Shown here in pieces: positions 1 to 7,246 of a DNA stretch of 15,062 nucleotides. The notes under the pieces are model-generated. The model had not been told where the DNA came from, ran no database searches, and saw nothing but the letters and a program-made list of their open reading frames with translations. The position numbers and the translations under genes are program-made. This DNA is from JAVJUS01 sp040220455 (lineage in GTDB: Bacteria; Pseudomonadota; Alphaproteobacteria; DSM-16000; Inquilinaceae): the NCBI GenBank assembly GCA_040220455.1, contig JAVJUS010000056.1:1-15062 (forward strand), given 5' to 3'. Positions within the stretch are counted from its first letter, which is position 1; each line of letters begins with the position of its first letter.

Positions 1-191
1 GGGTGTGGTGCCCCCCCGTGAACTTCCCCGCCCCGCGCCCGACCCGGGGCCCGCGGGGCGGCGCCCCGCCACCCCCCCCCCCCCCGCCCCTCTTTCTCGT
101 TGTCGTCCGACGGCGGGGCCCTGAGCTCCGCCGCCGCCGACCGTCGGCACGGCAACAGTGCCCGTGCCGGACCCCGCTCGGGGAAGGACCG
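1..191. other. C/G-rich low-complexity leader with no visible gene
   Basis: This stretch holds no supportable gene. The frame of the first permease stays open through it, but the translation is Pro/Arg-rich low complexity and resembles no protein. It contains a perfect inverted repeat (53-60 against 62-69, GCGGGGCG around one central G) and then a run of 14 C at 72-85. The repeat could be the remains of a terminator or a regulatory hairpin for an upstream gene, but no U-rich tail follows it. No sigma70-like promoter is visible. The base pattern is unlike the rest of the window and could also reflect poor sequence near a contig end. Confidence 0.5.
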
Positions 192-950
192 ATGCGCAAG
201 AGCAGCACCCTGCCCTGGTCGATCGCGGCGATCGCGCTGCTGTTCCCGGCCTGGTGGCTCGCCTACAGGACGACGACCTTCATCGCCGACCCCCTGGTGG
301 TGGCCGCGGAGCTGCCCGGCTTCCTCGCCCAGGGGGAGACGTGGCGGCACATCGCCATCACGGTCTGGCGGGTGGCGGCGGGTCTGGCCCTGGGCGTCGC
401 GATCGGCACGAGCGTGGCCTTCGCGATGCGGCTGAGCGACCTGAGCCGCAGCATCTTCTCGCTCTATGTCACCATCGCCCTGCGCACGCCGAGCGCCATC
501 GCCGCCATCCTCGCCCTGGCGATCTTCCAGCGCAGCGAGGTCGGCTACATCGCCGTCGTCGCCTTCATCACCTTCCCGTTCATGACCGTCGGCCTGCTCG
601 ACGGGCTGCGCAGCGCCGACCGGCAGCTCGACGAGGTCGCGCAGATCTACCGCCTCGGGACCTGGCGCCTGATCCGGCACATCCACGTGCCGTTCCTGGC
701 GCCGTATCTCTTCAGCGCGTTCCGCAACGCCTACGCGCTCGCCTGGAAGGTGATCGTCGTCGCCGAGATCTTCGGCGCGGCGAAGGAGGGCTTCGGTGCG
801 CGGTTCAACTATGCCTGGGACTACCTGCTGATGGTCGACGTGCATCTGTGGCTGTTCGTCTTCATCGCCCTGGTCCTGTTCGTCGAATACGGCGTCATCC
901 GGGTCCTCGAGCGCCACGTCTTCCGCTGGCGCCTGACCCGGGACGCCTGA
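192..950 (+). CDS. ABC transporter permease, nitrate/sulfonate/taurine (SsuC/TauC) type
   Basis: This is an inner-membrane permease of 252 residues, a usual length for the SsuC/TauC/NrtB family, and it forms half of the transmembrane channel of an importer. The start is ATG 192 because GGGAAGGA lies just upstream and the protein then opens with a normal first membrane helix (about residues 9-25). Further hydrophobic segments lie near 60-78, 90-112, 117-137, 180-195 and 218-235. The cytoplasmic EAA-type loop that docks on the ATPase is at about 148-170 (DEVAQIYRLGTWRLIRHIHV). The ATPase gene follows after 58 bases and a second permease of the same family follows that, so the pair probably forms a heterodimeric channel. 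No substrate-binding protein gene is in the window; it may lie upstream. Family certain, substrate unknown. Confidence 0.9.
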   Translation: MRKSSTLPWSIAAIALLFPAWWLAYRTTTFIADPLVVAAELPGFLAQGETWRHIAITVWRVAAGLALGVAIGTSVAFAMRLSDLSRSIFSLYVTIALRTPSAIAAILALAIFQRSEVGYIAVVAFITFPFMTVGLLDGLRSADRQLDEVAQIYRLGTWRLIRHIHVPFLAPYLFSAFRNAYALAWKVIVVAEIFGAAKEGFGARFNYAWDYLLMVDVHLWLFVFIALVLFVEYGVIRVLERHVFRWRLTRDA

Positions 951-1008
951 CGTCCGGGCGCCGGGCGCCGCCGCGCCGCGCCGCGACAACGAGGGGGAGC
1001 CTCCGCTC

Positions 1009-1800
1009 ATGAGTTCCATTGCCGAGCCGGTCCTCGAGGTGCAGGGCCTGACCGTCACCTACCCCGGGACCGACCGCCTGGCGATCGAGCGGATCGACCT
1101 GCAGGTGGCCAAGGGCGAGTTCGTCGCCGTCGTCGGACCCTCGGGCTGCGGCAAGTCGACGATGCTCAACGTCCTCTCGGGCCTGATGGCGCCGACCGGC
1201 GGGCGTGTCGCGGTGGACGGCGCCCCGATCTACGGCTCCGGTGCGACGCCGCCGCATCTGGGCTACGTCTTCCAGGGCCATCGCCTGCTGCCGTGGCGCA
1301 CGGTCAGGCAGAACCTGGAGCTGGTGCTCGCCGCCTCCGACGTCCCGCGCGAGAAGTGGGAGGCGAACATCGACGCCATCCTGGACATCCTGCACATCGC
1401 CGAGTTCAAGGAGTCCTGGCCGCTGCGCCTGTCCGGCGGGCAGCGCCAGCGCGTGTCCATCGCCCGCGCCCTGCTGGTCGAGCCGTCCTACATCCTGATG
1501 GACGAGCCGCTGAGCACCCTCGACGAGGTGACCGCCCGGCGCCTGCGCCAGGAGCTGACCGGCATCTGGGCGCGCACCGGCTCGACCATCGTCTTCGTCA
1601 CCCACTCGATCCGCGAGGCGGTCTATCTCGCCGACCGGATCGTGATCCTGACCCGGGGACCGGCGAGCGTCGTGCGCGACTTCGCGGTGCCGATCGAGCG
1701 ACCGCGCGCCTACGAGGATCCCGCCATCGGCCAGGTCGAGGCGGAGATCGTCGAGCAGGTGATGGAGGCCTGGGGCCTCGCCGAGGCGCGCGCGACTTAG
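1009..1800 (+). CDS. ABC transporter ATP-binding protein, SsuB/TauB/NrtD type
   Basis: This 263-residue cytoplasmic ATPase powers the importer whose permeases flank it. All nucleotide-binding elements are visible: Walker A GPSGCGKST at 43-51, Q-loop Gln 89 in VFQGHRLLPWRTV (the LLPW motif is typical of the nitrate/sulfonate/taurine group), signature LSGGQRQR at 141-148, Walker B YILMDEP at 161-167, D-loop STLDE at 169-173 and H-loop His 199 in VTHSIREA. Its length matches the family and there is no C-terminal regulatory domain. ATG 1009 is preceded by a strong ribosome binding site (GAGGGGGAG at 991-999). The gene is intact. The ligand cannot be told from the ATPase; this family serves sulfonates, nitrate, thiamine precursors, riboflavin and others. 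Confidence 0.95.
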   Translation: MSSIAEPVLEVQGLTVTYPGTDRLAIERIDLQVAKGEFVAVVGPSGCGKSTMLNVLSGLMAPTGGRVAVDGAPIYGSGATPPHLGYVFQGHRLLPWRTVRQNLELVLAASDVPREKWEANIDAILDILHIAEFKESWPLRLSGGQRQRVSIARALLVEPSYILMDEPLSTLDEVTARRLRQELTGIWARTGSTIVFVTHSIREAVYLADRIVILTRGPASVVRDFAVPIERPRAYEDPAIGQVEAEIVEQVMEAWGLAEARAT

Positions 1801-1810
1801 GAAACTCGAG

Positions 1811-2629
1811 ATGGTGCAGGCGACAATGGATCCCGACGAGCGCGACCTGGACCCGGCGACCGCCGAGGAGATCGACGCCCGGCGCCGCCGCAGGGTCTCG
1901 GCCGGCGGCACGGCCGTCGCGCTCGCCGGGCTGCTGGCGATCTGGATCGCGCTGTCGATCCTGGTGCGGCCGTGGGTTCCGACGCCGACGGCGACGGTGC
2001 TCGCGATGATCGACGCGCTGGGGTCGGCGGAATTCTACGAGGACCTGGCGCTGACGCTGGGCCGCGTGCTGGTCGCCTTCGCCGCCGCGACGGCGTTCGG
2101 CTGCATGCTCGGCATCGTGGTCGGGCTCTCCCGGCGCGCGGAGGCCTTCTTCCAGCCGCTGCTGGCGATCGGGTTGGCGATCCCGGATCCGGTCTACATC
2201 ATCTTCGCCGTCCTGGCGCTCGGCACCGGGGAGATGGCCGGCTTCGTCGCCCTGACCGTGGCGCTGGTGCCGTTCGTCTCCAACATCGTGCGATCCAGCG
2301 TCCATGCCCGGGACATCGAGCTCGACGAGATGGTCAAGGTCTACCGGATCTCCCGATGGGAGGCGTTCCGGGCCAACCTCGTCCCGCAACTCGTCCCGGC
2401 CTTCCTGACGGCGGCGCGCTTCTCCTTCGCCCTATCCTGGAAACTGGTCGTCGTCGTCGAGGCGCTGGGCCGGCCGGACGGCATCGGCGCGGCGATCTTC
2501 CAGGCCTTCAACGTCCTGCGCATGCGCGAGATGCTGGCGCTCGCGATCCTGTTCACCGTGCTGATGGAGCTGCTCGAGCGCGGCGTCCTCCAGCGCGTCG
2601 AGCGGCGGTTGCTGAAATGGCGGCAGTGA
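1811..2629 (+). CDS. Second ABC transporter permease, SsuC/TauC type
   Basis: A 272-residue inner-membrane permease, the probable partner of the permease at 192-950. It has a charged cytoplasmic N terminus (residues 1-30, Asp/Glu- then Arg-rich), a first helix at about 32-53, and more hydrophobic segments near 84-105, 115-137, 143-160, 205-218 and 241-256. The EAA-type loop is at about 172-197 (DEMVKVYRISRWEAFRANLV). It starts ten bases after the ATPase stop. No strong ribosome binding site precedes ATG 1811, so it may be translated by coupling; ATG 1826 is an alternative start. Two different permeases around one ATPase is less common than a single permease in the SsuABC group but is known, for example in two-permease riboflavin-type importers. 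The substrate is not evident. Confidence 0.9.
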   Translation: MVQATMDPDERDLDPATAEEIDARRRRRVSAGGTAVALAGLLAIWIALSILVRPWVPTPTATVLAMIDALGSAEFYEDLALTLGRVLVAFAAATAFGCMLGIVVGLSRRAEAFFQPLLAIGLAIPDPVYIIFAVLALGTGEMAGFVALTVALVPFVSNIVRSSVHARDIELDEMVKVYRISRWEAFRANLVPQLVPAFLTAARFSFALSWKLVVVVEALGRPDGIGAAIFQAFNVLRMREMLALAILFTVLMELLERGVLQRVERRLLKWRQ

Positions 2630-2651
2630 CCCGGGCGCGGGGACGGGACTC

Positions 2652-3470
2652 GTGAGCGCGCCGACGCGCATCGCCGTCGCCGGGCTGGGCGCGATCGGCG
2701 GGAGCGTGGCGCGCGCGATCGCCGGCGGCCGCGTGCCGGGCGCCGTCCTGGTGGCGGCATCGGCCCGCGACCGGGCCCGGGCGAGCAAGAGCCTCGCCGC
2801 CATGGGCGCGCCGGACGCAGCCCTCGTCGATCCGGGCGATCTCGCCGAGCTCGCCGAGATCGTCGTCGAGTGCCTGCCGGCCGCCGCCTTCGAGGCGGTC
2901 GCAGAGCCGGCGGTCGAGCGAGGCCGGGAGCTCGTCGTCGCCACGGCGAGCCGGCTGCTCGATCGCGGCGACCTGATCGACCGGGCGGCGGAGACCGGCG
3001 CGCGGATCCGCGTGCCGACGGGCGCGCTGGTCGGCCTCGACGCGGTTCGCGCGGCCTGCGTCGACGAGGCCGCCGAGGTCCGCATCATCTCCTCCAAGCC
3101 GCCGCGCGCCTTCGCCGGCGTCGCCCATATCGCCGAGCAGGGCATCGACCTGGACGCCGTCGACGCGCCGCTGTGCCTCTATGCCGGGCCGGTGCGCGAG
3201 GGCGCGCGGCTGTTCCCGGCCAATGTCAACGTCGCCGCGGCGCTCAGCCTCGCCGCCCACGGCCCGGACCGGACGATCCAGGAGGTCTGGGCCGATCCGG
3301 GCCTGACGCGCAATCGCCACCGGGTCGTCGTCCGCTCCCGCCTGGCCGACATCGACGCCGCCATCGAGAACCTGCCCGACCCGGACAACCCGCGCACCAG
3401 CGCGATCACCGCCCACAGCATCGTGGCGCTGCTGCGCCGGCACGGCGCCGCCCTGACCGTCGGGTCCTGA
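2652..3470 (+). CDS. nadX: L-aspartate dehydrogenase family protein
   Basis: This 272-residue protein matches the NAD(P)-dependent L-aspartate dehydrogenase family, which converts aspartate to iminoaspartate/oxaloacetate plus ammonia. A Rossmann dinucleotide fold opens the protein (VAGLGAIGGSVA, with GxGxxG at 11-16). The second, family-specific domain carries PTGAL (122-126), FPANVNVAAALSLAA (188-202), EVWADPGL (211-218), NRHRV (221-225, with a conserved His 223 in the likely active site) and IENLPDPDNPRTSAI (238-252). It starts with GTG at 2652, 22 bases after the permease stop, so it probably shares that transcript, and a strong hairpin follows its stop directly. The family can supply iminoaspartate for NAD synthesis, but no nadA or nadC is nearby, so a catabolic role on an aspartate-like amino acid seems more likely here. 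Confidence 0.88.
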   Translation: MSAPTRIAVAGLGAIGGSVARAIAGGRVPGAVLVAASARDRARASKSLAAMGAPDAALVDPGDLAELAEIVVECLPAAAFEAVAEPAVERGRELVVATASRLLDRGDLIDRAAETGARIRVPTGALVGLDAVRAACVDEAAEVRIISSKPPRAFAGVAHIAEQGIDLDAVDAPLCLYAGPVREGARLFPANVNVAAALSLAAHGPDRTIQEVWADPGLTRNRHRVVVRSRLADIDAAIENLPDPDNPRTSAITAHSIVALLRRHGAALTVGS

Positions 3471-3494
3471 ACGGCCGGCGGTCCGCGCGGCCGT
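3471..3494 (+). terminator. Strong GC hairpin directly after the aspartate dehydrogenase stop
   Basis: The inverted repeat begins at the base after the TGA. Outer arms ACGGCCG (3471-3477) and CGGCCGT (3488-3494) pair perfectly. Inside them GCG (3478-3480) pairs with CGC (3484-3486) around loop GTC, leaving G3487 as a single bulge. No U-tract follows, so it is not a textbook intrinsic terminator. It could be a Rho-assisted end or a 3' mRNA-protecting structure. Its place, just before a new promoter region, suggests the end of the first transcription unit. Confidence 0.5.
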
Positions 3495-3536
3495 CCGTCC
3501 CGCCCCGTCGAAGCGCTTGGCCGGCGCATTGCCGGA

Positions 3537-3565
3537 TTGACCTCCTGGTCCGGGATGTTTAACGT
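3537..3565 (+). promoter_or_regulatory. Candidate sigma70-type promoter for the RraA-SDR-HyuAB-LacI operon
   Basis: TTGACC at 3537-3542 is a good -35 element. Seventeen bases later TAACGT (3560-3565) is a weak -10 that overlaps the palindromic operator; the A/T-rich run at 3571-3580 is another possible melting region. The -10 assignment is uncertain. That a promoter lies here is supported by the preceding hairpin, the 131-base gap, the operator and the following gene start. Confidence 0.4.
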
Positions 3566-3570
3566 TAAAG
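3554..3570. promoter_or_regulatory. LacI-family operator (site 1)
   Basis: GATGTTTAACGTTAAA at 3554-3569 contains a perfect 12-base palindrome TTTAACGTTAAA (3558-3569) with the central CG usual for LacI-family operators. The same motif, with one base changed, recurs at 10191-10206 in front of the transporter operon. Its A/T-rich sequence stands out in very GC-rich surroundings. It overlaps the likely promoter of an operon whose last gene encodes a LacI-family regulator, so repression and self-control are the natural reading. Confidence 0.75.
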
Positions 3571-3601
3571 TACAAAAAATACGGCAGAGGCAGACGCAGC
3601 A

Positions 3602-4255
3602 ATGAACGCCGCCGAAATCACGGGAACGCTCTACTCCGCGGTGCTGTCCGACGTGCTCGACGAAGTGGGGTTTCCCGACCAGGCATTGCGCCCGTTCATG
3701 CGGCCGCTCGACGACTCGCTCGTCTTGTTCGGCCGGGCGCGCACCGGTGCCTACACCAACACCTACTCCGTGGCCGACGGCGAGAATCCGTACGAGCTGG
3801 AGATCGCCCTGCTCGACGACCTGCGTCCCGGAGACGTGGCGGTGATCGGCTGCGACGGCCCGACCGAGCGGCTGGCGCCCTGGGGCGAGTTGCTGACCAC
3901 CGCCGCGATGGCGCGCGGCGCGGCCGGATGCGTGACCGACGGGCTGGTGCGCGACGTGCGCAAGATCCGCGAGCGGCGCTTCCCCGTCTTCCATGGCGGC
4001 ATCGGGCCGCTGGACAGCCGCGGCCGCGGTCGCATGGTCGAGATGGACCGCCCGGTCGACTGCGGCGGCGTGCGGGTGCGCACCGGCGACATGATCTTCG
4101 GCGACGTCGACGGCGTCGTGGTGATCCCGGCGGAGATCGCCGACGACGTGATCGCCCGCGCGATGCACAAGGTCACGGCCGAGAACAACACCCGCGACGA
4201 GCTGCTCCAGGGCAAGCTCCTCGCCGATGTCTACGCCAAGTACGGTGTCCTCTGA
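3602..4255 (+). CDS. RraA-family aldolase/decarboxylase-like protein
   Basis: A 217-residue cytoplasmic protein of the RraA/HMG-CHA aldolase fold. Members include 4-hydroxy-4-methyl-2-oxoglutarate aldolases with oxaloacetate decarboxylase activity, and the RNase E inhibitor RraA itself. The family core is visible: PGDVAVIGCDG (77-86), WGELLTTAAMARGAAGCVTDG (94-114), then LVRDV (115-119), where Arg 117 and Asp 118 match the substrate- and metal-binding Arg-Asp pair of the aldolases. GDMIFGDVDGVVVIP (162-176) follows. The complete Arg-Asp pair and the catabolic setting favour an enzyme rather than an RNase E regulator. The start is ATG 3602 with GCAGAGG at 3584-3590. It is the first gene behind operator site 1, and the next gene follows almost directly. 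Its substrate, perhaps oxaloacetate or a similar 2-oxo acid, is inferred. Confidence 0.85.
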   Translation: MNAAEITGTLYSAVLSDVLDEVGFPDQALRPFMRPLDDSLVLFGRARTGAYTNTYSVADGENPYELEIALLDDLRPGDVAVIGCDGPTERLAPWGELLTTAAMARGAAGCVTDGLVRDVRKIRERRFPVFHGGIGPLDSRGRGRMVEMDRPVDCGGVRVRTGDMIFGDVDGVVVIPAEIADDVIARAMHKVTAENNTRDELLQGKLLADVYAKYGVL

Positions 4256-4292
4256 GACCGCCTCCCCGCCGCCGGAGGCGTCCGCGGCGGCC

Positions 4293-5054
4293 ATGACGGC
4301 CGGCGCGGTGTTCGGCCTCGACGGGGCGGTGGCGCTGGTCACCGGCGCGTCGAGCGGTCTGGGTGCCCGCTTCGCCCGGGTGCTGGCGACCAACGGCGCG
4401 CGCGTCGCGCTGGCGGGCCGCGACCGGGCCGCGCTCGATCGCGTGAAGGGCGAGATCGAGGCGGCGGGCGGCACGGCCGTCGCCATCGCCTTCGACCTGC
4501 GCGACCACGACCGGGTGCCCGGCGTCTTCGACGAGGTCGCGGCGGCCCTGGGCCCCGTCACGATCGTCGTCAACAACGCCGGGATCGCTGCCGAACGGGA
4601 AGTCGCCGATCTCTCCCTCGAGGACTGGCGGGAGATCCTGGACGTCGATCTCGACGCCCTGTTCGTCATGGCGCGCGAGGCGGCCCGCCGCCTGCCCGAG
4701 GGTGGGGCGATCGTCAACGTCTCCTCGATCCTGGCGCTGCGCGCGAAGGCCGGCATGGCCGCCTATTCCGCGGCCAAGGCCGGGGTCGCCCAGCTCTCCC
4801 GCGTCATGGCGCTGGAGCTCGCCGGGCGCGGCGTCCGGGTCAACACGCTGGCGCCGGGCTATGTCGTCACCGGCATGAACCGCGACTTCTTCGAAAGCGA
4901 GGCGAGCCGGCCGCTGGTCGCGGAAATCCCGCTCGGCCGGGTCGGGCAGGTCGCGGATTTCGACGGCCCGATCCTGTTCCTGTGCTCCGGCGCCTCGCGC
5001 TTCATGACCGGCGCGACGCTGGTGGTCGACGGCGGCCATGTGCTCGCCCTCTAG
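4293..5054 (+). CDS. Short-chain dehydrogenase/reductase (classical SDR)
   Basis: A 253-residue NAD(P)-dependent oxidoreductase, usual length for a classical SDR. Residues counted from ATG 4293: cofactor motif TGASSGLG at 17-24, NNAG at 94-97, catalytic Ser 145 (VNVSS), YSAAK with Tyr 158 and Lys 162, and APGYVVTGM at 187-195. The C terminus ends in the usual MTGATLVVDGG. The fourth member of the catalytic tetrad, normally Asn in a VNL motif, appears as Asp 119 (DVDLDALF). I chose ATG 4293 because GGAGG lies at 4274-4278 and the protein then begins as SDRs normally do. In-frame GTG 4245 or ATG 4227 would extend it by 16 or 22 residues and overlap the RraA-like gene, allowing coupled translation. 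Its substrate, an alcohol, hydroxy acid or ketone in the pathway, cannot be inferred. Confidence 0.9.
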   Translation: MTAGAVFGLDGAVALVTGASSGLGARFARVLATNGARVALAGRDRAALDRVKGEIEAAGGTAVAIAFDLRDHDRVPGVFDEVAAALGPVTIVVNNAGIAAEREVADLSLEDWREILDVDLDALFVMAREAARRLPEGGAIVNVSSILALRAKAGMAAYSAAKAGVAQLSRVMALELAGRGVRVNTLAPGYVVTGMNRDFFESEASRPLVAEIPLGRVGQVADFDGPILFLCSGASRFMTGATLVVDGGHVLAL

Positions 5055-5108
5055 CGGCGCGGCCGGCGCCGGCGCTTTCCTCACGACCCGTCACGGAGGC
5101 GGTGACCC

Positions 5109-7244
5109 TTGAGCGACACGAGCGTGATCGACGCCCCGGAGACCGCGCGCCCCGGCGCGCCGGCCGGCCGCCTGCGCTTCGCGGTGGATACCGGCGGTAC
5201 CTTCACCGACCTGATCGTCGCCGAGCCCGACGGCGGCGTCGCCATGGTCAAGGCGCCGACCACGCCCGACGATCCGGCCGCCGGCGTGCTCGACGCGCTG
5301 GGCCGGGCGGCGGAGGCCGAAGGCGTCGCGCTGGAGGCCTATCTCGCCCGCGCGGAGAGCCTGGTCTACGGCACGACCCACGCGATCAACGCCATCGTCA
5401 CCGGGCGGACCGCGCGCACCGCCCTGCTGACCACCGAGGGCCATCCGGATACGCTCGTCTTCCGCGAGGGCGGCCGGCAGGAAGCCTTCAACTTCACCGT
5501 CCCGTACCCCGAGCCCTTCGTGCCCAAGGCGCTGACCTTCGAGATCGGCGAGCGCATCCTGCGCGACGGCAGCGTCCGCCGACCGCTCGACGAGACGGGC
5601 GTGATCGCGACGCTGGAGCGGGCGCGCGCGGCCGGTGTCGAGGCGATCGCGGTCTGCCTTCTCTGGTCGATCGTCGAGCCGCGCCACGAGCTGCGCGTCG
5701 GCGAGCTGGTCGAGGCGCACCTGCCGGGCGTGCCCTACACGCTGTCGCACCGGATCAACCCATCGATCCGGGAGTACCGGCGTGCGATGTCGACCTGCCT
5801 CGACGCCGCGCTCAAGCCGATCATGGGGCCGTACATGAGCCGGCTCGAGGCGCGACTGCGGGCGGCCGGCTTCGGCGGCCGGCTGCTGGTCGTCACCTCC
5901 CAGGGCGGCGTGATGGACGCCGCCGACGTGGCCGAGGCGCCGGTCCACCTGATCAACTCCGGCCCCAGCATGGCGCCGGTCGGCGCGCGGGCCTACGCCG
6001 CCGACGCCGGCGTGGACACGCTGATCGTCGGCGACACGGGCGGCACGACCTTCGACGTCTCGCTGGTGCGCTCGGGCCGCATCCCGCGCACGCGGGAGAC
6101 CTGGCTCGGCCGGCCGCTGGTCAGCCACATGACCGGCATGCCCTCGGTCGACACCAAGTCGATCGGCGCCGGCGGCGGCTCGATCGCCTGGGTCGATACC
6201 GGCGGGCTGCTGCATGTCGGCCCGATCAGCGCGGGCGCCGTGCCCGGGCCGGTCGCCTACGGCCAGGGCGGGACCCGGCCGACGGTGACAGACGCGGCGA
6301 TCGTGCTCGGCACGATCGACGCGTCGTTCTTCCTGGGCGGGCGCATGCGCCTGGACCGCGAGGCGGCCGCCGAGGCGATCCGGCGCGAGGTCGCCGCCCC
6401 GCTCGGCCTGCCGGTCGAGGAGGCGGCCTCGGCCATCGTCGGCCTGACGACCGAGAGCATGGTCCAGGCGATCATGAACATCACCGTCAACCAGGGCCTC
6501 GACCCGGCCGACGCCGCCTTCATCGCCGGCGGCGGCGCGGCCGGCATCAACTGCGTGGCGATCGGCCGCCGGCTCGGCTGCCACACGGTGATCGTGCCCG
6601 AGACCGGCGCCGTGCTGGCCGCGGCGGGGGCGCTCGTCTCCGACCTGATGGCCCATCACCAGGCGATGTTCCACACCGACAGCCGAGCCTTCGACGCCGA
6701 GGGCGTCAACGCCGTGCTGGAGGGGCTGGAGCGGCGCTGCCAAGCCTTCGCCGAGGCGACGGGGGCGGAAGCCGAGGCGGTGGCGATCGACTGGTCGGTC
6801 GAGGCGCGCTATCCCGACCAGGCCTGGGAGATCGAGGTGCCGCTGCGCGCCGGCCGGTTCCGCGGCGCCGGCGACGTCGACGCGCTGGTGGCGGATTTCC
6901 ACCGCACTCATCGCGAGATCTTCGCCGTCGACGATCCGGACTCCGCGATCGAGACCGTCGGCTGGAACGCGACCGTGCGTTGCCGCATCGGCAGCGACCG
7001 GCCGGGCCGGCTGCGACCGCCGGCGGACCTCTCGCCGCTGCCGCGCCGGCCGGTCCACTTCCCCGGCGCCGGCTGGACCGACGCCGCGATCCACCGCTTC
7101 GAGGCGCTGACGGTGGAGGACACGGTGGTCGGCCCGGCGATCGTCGAATCCGACTTCACCTCCGTCGTCGTCGACCCCGGCGTGCGCGCCCGGCGCGACG
7201 CCGCCGGCAGCCTCGTCTGCGATCTCACCGGCCGGGAGGACTAG
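5109..7244 (+). CDS. hyuA: Hydantoinase/oxoprolinase family subunit A (HyuA-like)
   Basis: A 711-residue subunit of an ATP-dependent cyclic-amide hydrolase. In this family HyuA binds ATP and phosphorylates the substrate, and works with HyuB on hydantoins, 5-oxoproline, lactams or related compounds; carboxylases such as acetone and acetophenone carboxylase are relatives. Visible motifs: N-terminal VDTGGTFTD (26-34), VYGTTHAINAIVTGR (86-100), phosphate-binding-like GDTGGTTFD (308-316), GAGGGSIAWVD (353-363), VGPISAGAVPGPVAYG (370-385), and a C-terminal GPAIVESDFTSVVVDPG near the end. It starts with TTG 5109, supported by GGAGG at 5095-5099. Length and motifs show an intact protein. The gene is 54 bases after the SDR and two bases before HyuB, so the two subunits are surely co-translated. 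Family certain; substrate unknown. Confidence 0.93.
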   Translation: MSDTSVIDAPETARPGAPAGRLRFAVDTGGTFTDLIVAEPDGGVAMVKAPTTPDDPAAGVLDALGRAAEAEGVALEAYLARAESLVYGTTHAINAIVTGRTARTALLTTEGHPDTLVFREGGRQEAFNFTVPYPEPFVPKALTFEIGERILRDGSVRRPLDETGVIATLERARAAGVEAIAVCLLWSIVEPRHELRVGELVEAHLPGVPYTLSHRINPSIREYRRAMSTCLDAALKPIMGPYMSRLEARLRAAGFGGRLLVVTSQGGVMDAADVAEAPVHLINSGPSMAPVGARAYAADAGVDTLIVGDTGGTTFDVSLVRSGRIPRTRETWLGRPLVSHMTGMPSVDTKSIGAGGGSIAWVDTGGLLHVGPISAGAVPGPVAYGQGGTRPTVTDAAIVLGTIDASFFLGGRMRLDREAAAEAIRREVAAPLGLPVEEAASAIVGLTTESMVQAIMNITVNQGLDPADAAFIAGGGAAGINCVAIGRRLGCHTVIVPETGAVLAAAGALVSDLMAHHQAMFHTDSRAFDAEGVNAVLEGLERRCQAFAEATGAEAEAVAIDWSVEARYPDQAWEIEVPLRAGRFRGAGDVDALVADFHRTHREIFAVDDPDSAIETVGWNATVRCRIGSDRPGRLRPPADLSPLPRRPVHFPGAGWTDAAIHRFEALTVEDTVVGPAIVESDFTSVVVDPGVRARRDAAGSLVCDLTGRED

Positions 7245-7246
7245 CC

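Noticed and set aside
3..191. N-terminal extension of the first permease, or a separate protein, encoded by the open frame from position 3
   Set aside because: The translation is Pro/Arg low complexity without family resemblance, and a clear ribosome binding site and normal permease start occur at ATG 192.
951..990. Repeated GGGCGCC and GCCGC units between the first permease and its ATPase
   Set aside because: Simple GC low complexity over 40 bases with no repeat-spacer order; not a CRISPR, insertion sequence or attachment site.
5062..5073. 12-base palindrome GCCGGCGCCGGC between the SDR and hyuA genes
   Set aside because: Made only of G and C in GC-rich DNA, short, and without relation to the promoter motifs; chance is likely.
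4982..7246. Long open frame in front of hyuB making a 1345-residue protein
   Set aside because: This part is a shadow of hyuA in another frame, with Arg/Pro-rich nonsense sequence. HyuB begins at ATG 7247 with its own ribosome binding site.
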